A stretch of DNA of 7,504 bases, taken from NCBI GenBank assembly GCA_030045295.1, contig JASIGD010000521.1, positions 1-7,504 on the forward strand, written 5' to 3'. The stretch comes from Streptosporangiaceae bacterium. Its GTDB lineage: Bacteria > Actinomycetota > Actinomycetes > Streptosporangiales > Streptosporangiaceae. How positions within the stretch are numbered: the first letter of the stretch is position 1; each line of letters begins with the position of its first letter. A model generated the notes under the pieces. That model was not told the origin of the DNA and ran no database searches. It saw only the letters and a list, made by a program, of their open reading frames with translations. Positions 1 to 5,640 of the stretch are shown in pieces. The translations under genes and the position numbers were made by a program.

Positions 1-144
1 CGCGGCCACCCGAAAGTTAGGGACGCCGTCGAAGTTCTTACTCTCGCGGCCCGTACAGATGCCCGAGAACATTGTCCAGGGAACGGTTCTCGAACAGCAC
101 CACCACGATGTGATCAGAGCGCGGGACCTATCCGGTCCGGACAT
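1..144 (-). pseudogene. Phosphoesterase-family protein, frameshifted N-terminal fragment, cut by window edge
   Basis: Read on the minus strand, one frame gives DHIVVVLFENRSLDNVLGHL followed by YGP. This is the N-terminal signature of the phosphoesterase / non-specific phospholipase C family within the alkaline phosphatase superfamily. In that family the ENRS(F/L)D segment follows the first beta strand and helps form the metal-dependent active site. A start ATG at 144-142 has a good Shine-Dalgarno (GAGAGG, complement of about 148-156), but its frame reads MSGPDRSRAL and must shift to reach DHIVVV. The DHIVVV frame itself has a TAG just upstream and no good start. After YGPRE that frame meets a TAA, while KNFDGVPNFRVAA continues in another frame, as expected for this family. 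At least two frame breaks therefore lie within about 140 bases. The family assignment rests on the motif; the substrate is unknown. The rest of the gene lies left of the window. Confidence 0.6.
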
Positions 145-445
145 CAGCTACCTCTCACCCTGCCTACCGTGAACGCGGCCACTTCCGGGTACCAGCAGCG
201 CGCCTAAGCCTCAGAGCCGCCAGCGGCCCCACCTAGAGATCATGCCCTTGCCTGGCCCCAAGTCATCACACGCCACAGGTGGTCTCGATCTGAAGACCCG
301 CGGCCCCTAGGGACGGCCCTACAACAGCCCTAGGACACCGAGGACCACGGGGGTAAACGCAGGACACTGCCGGGTAGCCGAGAAGCCCGCAGCAAGAGTA
401 TTCCCAGGTCACAGTGGCAAGGATGCCGCGCGGATCGGAAAGCCG
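145..445. other. Intergenic stretch without a recognisable gene
   Basis: I found no supported coding region on either strand. The only open frame on the minus strand here begins antisense to the tRNA fragment at 446-495 and reads MGRTGFEPVTSSV, which is the complement of a tRNA T arm and not a protein family. No 5' tRNA half (a GGGCCGT-like acceptor strand) is visible upstream of the 3' half, so the tRNA is not complete in this window. Confidence 0.5.
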
Positions 446-495
446 ACACTCTGACACGGAAGAGGTCACTGGTTCAAATCCAGTACGGCCCACCA
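446..495 (+). other. 3' half of a tRNA gene, probable attachment (att) site remnant
   Basis: Bases 468-484 form a perfect T arm: a 5-bp stem ACTGG/CCAGT around the loop TTCAAAT. It is followed by a 7-nt acceptor strand ACGGCCC (485-491), a discriminator A and CCA (493-495). The variable loop AGGTC precedes it. The anticodon region is poorly paired and no 5' half or D arm is found, so this is a 3' segment and not a functional tRNA. Tyrosine recombinases of actinomycete integrative elements typically recombine into tRNA 3' ends and recreate exactly such a segment. The stop codon of an integrase remnant lies about 60 bases away and reads toward it. The isoacceptor cannot be told; a GAC-like triplet is in about the right place but the stem does not support it. 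Confidence 0.65.
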
Positions 496-528
496 GGTCA
501 GGCCCACATCCCCGGCTGATCGCGCAAA

Positions 529-553
529 TGACAGCAGAAGTGACAGCAACAGT
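529..553 (+). repeat. Paired TGACAGCA direct repeat, period 12, copy 1
   Basis: TGACAGCA occurs at 529-536 and again at 541-548, with the second copy extended as TGACAGCAACAG. The pair lies between the tRNA 3' end and the stop codon of the integrase remnant. The same arrangement, with the same 12-base period and the same ACAG extension, recurs at 3931-3954. The position next to att and int suggests recombinase arm-type or accessory-protein binding sites; that role is inferred. Confidence 0.6.
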
Positions 554-1066
554 CAGTCCGGATCGGTTCCGAAAAGCGCGCTGAGCTTAGTGAGCGCCGC
601 GCGTCGGCTAGCCTCGTCGGCCTCGGTGTAGATCTCCATCGTGACGGCGATCCGGGGCATGGCCGAGGATCTCCATCGTGTCCCGAGGCGGGACGCCGAG
701 GTTCTTGAGCAAGGTGGCCGTGGTCCGCCGCAGGCTGTGCAGCCGGATCGGACGCAGGCCATGTGACTTGACGATGCGATGGAAGGACCGCGCGAGATTC
801 CGGGGTTCGACCGGGCGACCGGTGCGCGTGGTGAACACCAGGTCATGGGCGGTTCACTCATGCGTGGCAGCGCCGAGGACCTTCAGCTCAGCGTACTGAA
901 GCAGGGTCTCGCGCGCTATCCCGAGCAAGGGCCGGTCACGACGGCCAGCTGTGGTCTTGACCGGACCGGGCTGAAGTCGGCCCCGGGCTCGCAGCAGCTG
1001 CTGGCGAATACGGATGACATCACGTTCCAGATCCACATCGTGTCAGCTCAGCCCTCGTCCGGTGCT
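553..1066 (-). pseudogene. Tyrosine recombinase (phage/ICE-type integrase), C-terminal catalytic domain, degenerate
   Basis: Three collinear minus-strand pieces rebuild an integrase catalytic domain. Piece one (from about 1066) reads DVDLERDVIRIRQQLL and contains the beta-hairpin GPVKTTAG with the catalytic lysine. Piece two reads LVFTTRTGRPVEPRNLARSF and contains the HSLRRTTATLL box (H-x-L-R) and the LGHA box. Piece three reads RIAVTMEIYTEADEASRRAA with the nucleophilic tyrosine in IYTE and ends ALFGTDPD. Pieces one and two are in the same frame, separated by an in-frame TGA at 856-854 where a tryptophan codon would fit. A second TGA at 1045-1043 (GLS-stop-HDVDL) sits where the family usually has a tryptophan. 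A frameshift within the GGGG run near 653-657 separates pieces two and three. The N-terminal arm-binding and core-binding domains, and the first catalytic arginine, are not recognisable. The remnant lies directly beside the tRNA fragment, as expected for an element that integrates into a tRNA gene, and must be inactive. Confidence 0.88.
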
Positions 1067-1375
1067 CGTCCGGTGCTGCGTTGCCGAATCTAGCCATATT
1101 TAGATCAAGAGCAGCGCCTGGCGGCGCCGCTGGCCTGGCGTCAGCGCCCGGGCTCTGCCTTGGGCCCGCCCGGGCGCACGCCAGGCCGCATCAAGCAGGG
1201 CACGCCGATCAAGATGCCTCATCGGTCAATAAGCCGAGGTGCGCCGGGTAGCTGTCTGCCGCCCGGCGGCCAGTGGTCGGCTCGCGGCACCACGGCCAGG
1301 ACGATCCTTCGGGCTCCCACGACCGCGGACGGCGGAGCAGTATCCCCGAGCTGGGGTGCCCACTCGCGTATAGCC
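1067..1375. other. Gene-free spacer between integrase remnant and membrane gene
   Basis: No coding region is supported here. An open frame with a TTG codon at 1160 continues into the membrane gene, but its first 96 codons encode an arginine/glycine/proline-rich stretch with no resemblance to the paralogue. They start inside a strong hairpin and cross a conserved promoter-like element. The only clear structure in the spacer is the hairpin at 1132-1187. Confidence 0.5.
1132..1187. repeat. Long GC-rich hairpin, 10 + 10 bp stem with a 2-nt bulge
   Basis: GGCCTGGCGT (1132-1141) is the exact reverse complement of ACGCCAGGCC (1178-1187). Directly inside, GCGCCCGGGC (1144-1153) pairs with GCCCGGGCGC (1168-1177), leaving only CA (1142-1143) bulged on one side and a 14-nt loop. 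There is no U tract on either side. It could be an actinobacterial U-less terminator separating the minus-strand integrase from the plus-strand membrane gene, or a recombination or attachment structure. Confidence 0.6.
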
Positions 1376-1414
1376 GTAACGATCCCGGAACGCGGCGCCC
1401 GTAAGGTTGCTCAT
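1376..1414 (+). promoter_or_regulatory. Conserved promoter/operator element of the intact membrane gene
   Basis: This 39-nt segment matches the segment upstream of the third membrane paralogue (minus strand, 7393-7354) at 33 positions with one 1-nt gap. It holds an imperfect 13-nt palindrome CGATCCCGGAACG (1380-1392) and a block GCCCGTAAGGTTG with a putative -10 hexamer TAAGGT at 1402-1407 (TANNNT type). With a 17-nt spacer the -35 region would overlap the palindrome. A start of transcription near 1414 leaves a leader of about 34 nt containing the ribosome binding site. The palindrome suggests an operator; the binding protein is unknown. Confidence 0.6.
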
Positions 1415-1447
1415 CACGGGCTAACCAGCGGAGGGGCAGATGGCCAG

Positions 1448-2971
1448 GTGAGCACGGCACTGGGGCAGCGCGCGGCACAGGCTGCCGCGGCAGCGTTCGG
1501 TCTGCTCACGCTCGCCGTCGGCCTGGCCAGTGTGCCGCTTGATGAGATGGCCCATCAGCCAGGGCCGAAGGGACCTTTCTATCTGGCCTTTATCGCGGCA
1601 ATCACCGTGCCCGCGGTGGCGGTCGGCACCGTGCTGGCGGCCCGCAGGCCGCGGAATCCCATCGGATGGCTGCTGCTGGCGATCTTCCTGCTCGCCGCGG
1701 CTCCCGCGGGCGAATACGCCATCATCGACTACCAGATGCATCACGGCACGCTGCCGCTAGGCTCGGTCGCGGTCGTGCTGTCGACCAGCTATCCGGTATG
1801 GCTCGTCCTGATCGCCATCATGGTCTGGGTATTCCCCGACGGACGGCTGCCCGGCGGCCGGTGGCGACCGGTGGCGGTGATCCTGGTGACCGCCGGTGTC
1901 CTACTGGCGTTGACAGCGACAGCCGCGGGTGCCGCCGTCGCCGCCGGGCACGCCGTCATCATCGACGCCACCGGCAACCTGGCCAACAAGACAACCGGCC
2001 TGACCGCGGCCCTGCAGGGTCTTTCGGTTATCGGGGTCCTGGCCAGTCTGCTGGCCTGGCTGGCCGTGCAGGTGCCCAGGTACCGGCGGGCATCCTACGA
2101 GCGGCGGCAGCAGCTCAAATGGCTCTACAGCGGCGCCGTCATCTTCGTGGTCTCCTTGTTCCTCGCGGTGCCCACCCCCGGCGGCTCGTCGGCCTGGGAC
2201 CTTGCGGTCAACGACGTCATCAGCCCGATCGGCTTCGCGGTGCTGCCGGTCTGCGTCGGGATCGCGGTGCTGAAGTACCGGCTGTACGCCATCGACAGGA
2301 TCGTCGGCCGGGTGATCTCCTACGCTTTGATCAGCGCGGTGCTGGCCGGGGTATTCGCCGGGCTGGTGCTGCTGGCCACCGAGGTGCTCCCATTCAAGAC
2401 ACCGGTGGCGGTCGCCATGGCCACGCTGGGGGCGGCGGCACTGTTCAACCCACTACGCCGCCGGGTCCAGCGCGCGGTGGACCGTAGGTTCAACCGATCG
2501 CGCTACGATGCCGAGGCGGTGATCGCTGCGTTCACCGCTAGGCTGCGCGACACCGTGGACCTCGACGTGGTGCGTGACGACCTAGCCGAGGCGGTACACC
2601 AGGCGTTCGAGCCTGCGCATGTCGCCGTGTGGCTCCCCGGAAATGGGCAGCAGACCTTAGCCCCAGCACGTGCGCTGCCTGGCCAGCAGCATCCTGACTT
2701 TAACAGGACAGCGCCAGGTCGCAGGTCGGCCGTGCACGAGCCAGGCGGGGCTTGCGGCCGGGGATGGCCCGCTGAGCGTACGTGTCCGCCCCTCCAGTCT
2801 CAAGCGCGACCGTGCTCGCAGGACAACCGGAACAGGAGGAAAAGCGCAGGTCAGCGTACACGCGAAGTCACGCTTGACCCCGGAGCCTGTGGACACTCCG
2901 GCCAGAAACCAAGGGCCAGGCCGGAGCCCGCCCGGACCGGACGCGGGCCATCCCCTGCAAGGTGCGGGTAG
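1448..2971 (+). CDS. Multipass membrane protein resembling the sensor region of actinobacterial histidine kinases (paralogue 1, intact core)
   Basis: The GTG at 1448 is chosen because VSTALG aligns with the start of paralogue 3 (VSKILA), GGAGGGG lies at 1430-1436, and the conserved promoter element lies just upstream. From this start the protein has 507 residues. The core (1-396) has about eight or nine hydrophobic segments, near 13-31, 46-66, 72-87, 116-130, 141-167, 190-209, 226-242, 258-276 and 288-333. Motifs in order are RRPRNPIGW (67-75), FPDGRLP (129-135), RYRRASYERRQQLKWL (211-226), YRLYAIDRIVGRVIS (277-291) and a basic cytoplasmic segment FNPLRRRVQRAVDRRFNR (333-350). This layout is known from input regions of actinobacterial sensor kinases, but no HisKA or ATPase domain follows, so it is probably an orphan membrane sensor or adaptor. 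Residues 397-507 are an Arg/Gly/Pro-rich tail unlike the paralogue, which stops about five residues after VW. The ancestral stop appears lost. Function unknown. Confidence 0.8.
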   Translation: MSTALGQRAAQAAAAAFGLLTLAVGLASVPLDEMAHQPGPKGPFYLAFIAAITVPAVAVGTVLAARRPRNPIGWLLLAIFLLAAAPAGEYAIIDYQMHHGTLPLGSVAVVLSTSYPVWLVLIAIMVWVFPDGRLPGGRWRPVAVILVTAGVLLALTATAAGAAVAAGHAVIIDATGNLANKTTGLTAALQGLSVIGVLASLLAWLAVQVPRYRRASYERRQQLKWLYSGAVIFVVSLFLAVPTPGGSSAWDLAVNDVISPIGFAVLPVCVGIAVLKYRLYAIDRIVGRVISYALISAVLAGVFAGLVLLATEVLPFKTPVAVAMATLGAAALFNPLRRRVQRAVDRRFNRSRYDAEAVIAAFTARLRDTVDLDVVRDDLAEAVHQAFEPAHVAVWLPGNGQQTLAPARALPGQQHPDFNRTAPGRRSAVHEPGGACGRGWPAERTCPPLQSQARPCSQDNRNRRKSAGQRTREVTLDPGACGHSGQKPRARPEPARTGRGPSPARCG

Positions 2972-3423
2972 TTATCGGTGTTACCGGCCTATGCGGTATG
3001 GGCCGCGTGGCGTCGGGCCACGACACCTGGTGGTAGGTGGCGGTGAGCCGTCAAGAGCCCTGGGTGCGGACGTGAAGCTCGGGCGATCCTTGAACCCGCA
3101 GGCAGCGCGCGGGAACACCCTCGTAATGCGTACGTCGTTGGTAGTGACGAGGACCAGGGCGCCGAGGTACCGACCGTCGTCCATGACCTCAGACGACGTG
3201 CCCGCTGCCTCCCCGATCGGCCGGTTAACCCCGGGTACTGCCGGTCACTCCCGGCCAGCCCGACACTCCGGCTCACCTGCGGACTGGCAGGCCGACCCCC
3301 TGCGCAAACCGACCCAAGCAGCGGGTCGCGGATCCGGCTGGAGCCGGGGGAAGCGGGTCGCCTAATACGTATGAACGGGCTGGAGAACTGCGTCCCTGCC
3401 TCACGCCTCGATAGTGTTGCTAG
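2660..3423. other. Long stretch without a convincing gene
   Basis: The first part (2660-2971) is the non-conserved tail of the membrane gene. The rest has open frames on both strands but none with a recognisable domain. A minus-strand frame from an ATG at 3184 to about 2981 (67 residues, starting MDDGRYLGALVLVTTNDVRI) has a GAGG three bases before its ATG and moderately G/C-rich third positions. It is the best candidate for a small or decayed gene, but I do not recognise it and its C-terminal half looks non-coding. Near the right end, AGCGGGTCGC occurs at 3320-3329 and 3352-3361, flanking a palindrome CCGGCTGGAGCCGG (3334-3347). This could be a control site for the acetyltransferase gene downstream, or chance in GC-rich DNA. 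Confidence 0.45.
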
Positions 3424-3424
3424 G
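3412..3424 (+). promoter_or_regulatory. Putative leaderless promoter of the acetyltransferase gene
   Basis: TAGTGT (3412-3417) matches the actinobacterial TANNNT -10 pattern and sits seven bases before the GTG start at 3424, the spacing expected if transcription begins on the start codon. No clear Shine-Dalgarno precedes the GTG, which fits a leaderless mRNA. No good -35 hexamer is visible. Confidence 0.4.
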
Positions 3425-3933
3425 TGACGATCCGGATCAGCAAAGCTACGGCCGATGATCTCCCAGAGATCGTCGGCTCGGTCGATGCGCTGGTCGCAAC
3501 AGATGCCGGAACGCATAACGCCGCTGCCACCAATCTGCAGTGGGCCGCCGAGAACGGCCTCGCGTACTACACGTCGCTGCTCGCAGATAGCGACAACCTG
3601 GTCTTGCTCGCGCGCGACGACAACGAGGTAGCAGGCCATCTGGTCGGACGCCTCAGCGGCCCGGGCAGCATGCATCCCATCCGCGTCGCCGACCTGGAAA
3701 GCATTCAGGTGTACCCAGCCCACCGCAACCACGGCGTCGGCGAACAGCTCGTGACGGCCTTCCTCACCTGGGCCGCCGAGAACGGCGCGCAGCGGGCCAC
3801 GGTAACGGCGTATGCCGCCAACGACGGCGCCCGGCGCTTCTACGCTCGCCACGGCTTCGCCCTAAGGTCAGTCACACTGGACCTCGACCTGCCGCGCAAG
3901 CCAGCGGCCACTCGCTCTCCTGACCATGGCTGA
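3424..3933 (+). CDS. GNAT-family N-acetyltransferase
   Basis: The 169-residue product has the layout of a single-domain GNAT enzyme, which transfers an acetyl group from acetyl-CoA to an amine of a small molecule or protein in the cytoplasm. The N-terminal strand and helix (TIRISKATADDLPEI) are typical. Motif A is seen at 94-106 as IQVYPAHRNHGVG, where R101, G104 and G106 fit the R/Q-x-x-G-x-G/A pyrophosphate-binding loop. Motif B is seen at 131-145 as AANDGARRFYARHGF, with Tyr140 in the usual general-acid position. The length fits the family (about 150-170). The GTG start gives the correct N-terminus; no strong ribosome site precedes it and translation may be leaderless. The frame is intact although most neighbours are broken, so it may be under selection. 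Its TGA stop is the first codon of the TGACAGCA repeat pair, and the last ten or so residues look like element-derived extension. The substrate cannot be inferred. Confidence 0.9.
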   Translation: MTIRISKATADDLPEIVGSVDALVATDAGTHNAAATNLQWAAENGLAYYTSLLADSDNLVLLARDDNEVAGHLVGRLSGPGSMHPIRVADLESIQVYPAHRNHGVGEQLVTAFLTWAAENGAQRATVTAYAANDGARRFYARHGFALRSVTLDLDLPRKPAATRSPDHG

Positions 3934-3954
3934 CAGCAACGGTGACAGCAACAG
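3931..3954 (+). repeat. Paired TGACAGCA direct repeat, period 12, copy 2
   Basis: TGACAGCA lies at 3931-3938 and 3943-3950, the second extended as TGACAGCAACAG. Period, orientation and extension are identical to copy 1 at 529-552; only the four spacer bases differ (ACGG against GAAG). The first TGA is the stop codon of the acetyltransferase gene. No integrase remnant is recognised on either side of this copy. Confidence 0.6.
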
Positions 3955-4029
3955 CAGCCACCACCGGCAAGCAGCAGCGACCGGCGACAACGCATAACAC
4001 TCGCACGATCTGCGCCAACTGAGGATATG

Positions 4030-4080
4030 TCCGGCCCGAAAAGCGGAAGGTCGACAGTTCGATCCTGTCCCTAACCACTA
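4030..4080 (+). other. tRNA-like 3' end (second possible attachment remnant)
   Basis: Bases 4053-4069 form a perfect T arm: GACAG/CTGTC around the canonical loop TTCGATC. It is preceded by an AAGGT-type variable region and followed by a 7-nt acceptor-like strand CCTAACC (4070-4076) and ACTA in place of N-CCA. The region 4031-4048 resembles an anticodon arm (CCGGC, loop, GCGG) but with mismatches and no U33. No 5' half is present. The sequence differs from the fragment at 446-495, so this would be a different tRNA target. A degenerate or chance resemblance cannot be excluded. Confidence 0.4.
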
Positions 4081-4082
4081 CA

Positions 4083-4135
4083 AGGTCTTCACGTTTTACC
4101 CCGTCTGCGCAGCTCAGGCCTAAACGTGAAGACCT
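4083..4135. repeat. Perfect 14-bp inverted repeat with a 25-nt loop
   Basis: AGGTCTTCACGTTT (4083-4096) is the exact reverse complement of AAACGTGAAGACCT (4122-4135). The loop contains a short palindrome CTGCGCAG (4105-4112). The arms are much less GC-rich than the surroundings. The repeat begins three bases after the tRNA-like end. Possible roles are a bidirectional terminator, a transposon or integron-like end, or a recombinase or regulator site. No transposase is nearby. Confidence 0.65.
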
Positions 4136-4366
4136 CACTACCTCTGACCAGGACGAATGCCGACTTGATCAGCTTTCTGGGCTGACTTGCTAAAGGATAA
4201 AATCCTGGCCCGAACCCGGTGCGTCGGAAATCACGCCTGCGTGGCCACGATGCTGCCACCTGGGATGGGCGGCGACCTTGCAGAGCAGCGACGTCTGGTA
4301 CGCACGTCGGGGGTATTGGCGGGCGACGGCCGGAGGTTTAAGCTCGTGCTTAGGTGCGCCGGGAAG

Positions 4367-4405
4367 CCTGGTCGGTAGCTCATAACCGCTGAGTAAGCGA
4401 CCAGG
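4367..4405 (+). promoter_or_regulatory. Hairpin overlapping the Shine-Dalgarno of the small membrane gene
   Basis: CCTGGTCG (4367-4374) pairs exactly with CGACCAGG (4398-4405), leaving a 23-nt loop. The right arm includes the AGG of the AGGAG ribosome site (4403-4407) of the gene starting at 4413. If transcribed, this fold would partly hide the ribosome site, so the gene may be controlled at translation. An alternative short pairing CGGT (4373-4376) with ACCG (4385-4388) lies inside. This is a structural inference only. Confidence 0.4.
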
Positions 4406-4412
4406 AGACCCG

Positions 4413-4811
4413 ATGACTACGCCAACCGCACCCGCCTCCACCACTCCCGCTGTGAGCGTGCCCGCATCGCCAGCCGGACTACCGGCGCCTGCTCCGCCGA
4501 GCTGGGCGTGGCGCCGGGGCGCGCTGCTCCTGGCCGGCGCCGCGCAGCTGATCACCATTTCGGCGCTGGTGCCTAACGACTACCCGCTGGCCGCCACGTG
4601 GTCGTCGCTGCTGCTAGCCATCGCCCCGGCGCCGGTCGCCGCTGCGGCCGCGTTCGCCCCGGCCCCAGCCAACCTGGTGGCCGGCGTGATCGGCGTCGTG
4701 GTCCTGGTCGTCGGCATCGCGGGCGCGATCTTGCATACCGGGGTGTTCTTCGTCCCGGCGCTGGTGGTGCTGGCCGTCGCCACCGTCAAGCTGTGGCGTG
4801 AGCAGCGGTGA
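4413..4811 (+). CDS. Small multi-helix membrane protein of unknown function
   Basis: The ATG at 4413 follows AGGAG (4403-4407) with a 5-nt spacer, a strong start. The 132-residue product has a Thr/Ala/Pro-rich, probably cytoplasmic N-terminus (1-31), then four hydrophobic segments near 34-53, 58-82, 86-106 and 107-125, and a short charged end KLWREQR. A small loop with N-D-Y (about 55-57) separates the first two helices. Third codon positions are strongly G/C-rich and the frame is clean, so it is very likely a real gene. I do not recognise a named family. It stands alone on the plus strand, with gene-free DNA on both sides (4140-4412 and 4812-4989). Its proximity to three copies of a multipass sensor-like family suggests a possible link to membrane signalling, but nothing in the sequence shows it. 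Confidence 0.8.
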   Translation: MTTPTAPASTTPAVSVPASPAGLPAPAPPSWAWRRGALLLAGAAQLITISALVPNDYPLAATWSSLLLAIAPAPVAAAAAFAPAPANLVAGVIGVVVLVVGIAGAILHTGVFFVPALVVLAVATVKLWREQR

Positions 4812-4989
4812 CCCGCGCAGGGGAACCCCGAGGCTGGGTTACCCGACCCGTGACATGCTGGCTGGGCTAGCAGCGTCACTCCACCGAGTACCTGGCCCAC
4901 GCATTAGGAGGGTGCCCCCGAGCTGCCACCAACAGCCAACGATCGCCACCAGCGGCAACCTGCGAACGTGAAGCTAGCGCAGGCTTTAC

Positions 4990-5640
4990 CTAGAACACTT
5001 GGGTGGCCAGCAGTATCAGCCCGGCATACACGCCGACAAGCAGGCCAGTGAGGATTGCATATGCCAGCGTCCGGGAGATGATCCGGTCGATGTCGAAGAG
5101 GCGGTACCTCAAGACAGCCACGGCCATGCACAGCGGGATCGCAAGGAGCCCGACCACGGTAATGGCACCCCCGATGAACGCGCCGCCGGAGCCGGTCACT
5201 TCGGCCACGACGCCTATCAAGGCGATAGCCGACCCGGACATGAGCCACTTCAGCTGCTGGCGGCGCTCCCCGGCCGAACGCCGGTAACTGAGCACCTGGG
5301 CAGCCAGCGTCACCAGCCAGCAGGCCAGCCCGAGCGCGAAGAACACGTTTGACAGCACAATCCGCCAGGAGGGGCCGGGGCAGAGTTGCCAACGACCAGC
5401 AGATTCCCGCTGGCATCCACCCGTGTGGGGTGGCCGATGATGGCGCTTACCGTGATGGCGGCGGCGCTGGACCCACACCATGGCCGCGGTGACATAGACC
5501 CACATCATCCACCGCAGCCGCGGCGACGGCGGCCGGCTATCGGGAAACATCAGGATGGCCAGACCGAACAGCATGATCCCGGGCGCCCAGCCCGGCTGCG
5601 CCAGCAACGCAACCCGCCCGTTGCGGTGGCGGCAGGCAGT
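4990..5640 (-). pseudogene. Sensor-like multipass membrane protein, remnant (paralogue 2)
   Basis: Minus-strand pieces in two frames rebuild the middle of a protein related to paralogue 1. From the N side: VALLAQPGWAPG, then MLFGLAILMFPDSRPPSPRLRW (counterpart of the FPDGRLP segment), then in a second frame SAAAITVSAIIGHPTRVDAS, then back in the first frame SWRIVLSNVFFALGLACWL, SYRRSAGERRQQLKWLMSG, and VAVLRYRLFDIDRIISRTLA to LILLATQVF. Frame breaks lie near 5468 and near 5375; both coding shifts are evident because each frame carries recognisable family sequence on one side only. The N-terminal third, including RRPRNPIGW, is missing beyond about 5640. The end is cut by a TAG at 4992-4990, just where the family continues with the PVKTPVAVA helix and the basic RRRVQRAVDRRFNR tail; nothing like these follows. 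It is thus truncated at both ends as well as frameshifted. It is more divergent from paralogues 1 and 3 than they are from each other. Confidence 0.75.

Noticed and set aside
266..493. Minus-strand open frame starting MGRTGFEPVTSSV
   Set aside because: It is the antisense of the tRNA T arm and acceptor end; similar frames are a well-known annotation artefact beside actinomycete attachment sites.
553..1066. TGA recoded as tryptophan or selenocysteine
   Set aside because: Other genes in the window end at TGA normally (acetyltransferase, 4811, 6295 region and paralogue 3), and the same gene has a frameshift, so plain decay explains it.
1160..1447. TTG at 1160 as the start of the membrane protein
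   Set aside because: The extra 96 residues have no match in paralogue 3, begin within a hairpin and cross the conserved promoter element.
2670..3365. Plus-strand open frame of 231 residues
   Set aside because: Arg/Pro/Gly-rich without domain pattern or ribosome site; overlaps the tail of the membrane gene.
2989..3852. Long minus-strand open frame of 287 residues
   Set aside because: It is antisense to the recognised acetyltransferase over most of its length and shows no domain.
3872..4138. Minus-strand open frame containing RIELSTFRFSG and AVAVTVAV
   Set aside because: The first motif is antisense to the tRNA-like T arm and the second is antisense to the TGACAGCA repeats; it also overlaps the acetyltransferase gene.
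4194..4206. Palindrome AGGAT-AAA-ATCCT
   Set aside because: Only 5-bp arms, with no promoter or gene close enough to give it a role.
4187..4378. Plus-strand 63-residue open frame before the small membrane gene
   Set aside because: No ribosome site, rare-looking composition and no recognisable motif; the start lies in a lower-GC spacer.
4812..4880. Short hairpin TGCTGG/CTAGCA after the small membrane gene
   Set aside because: A 6-bp stem with a wobble pair and no U tract; too weak to call a terminator.
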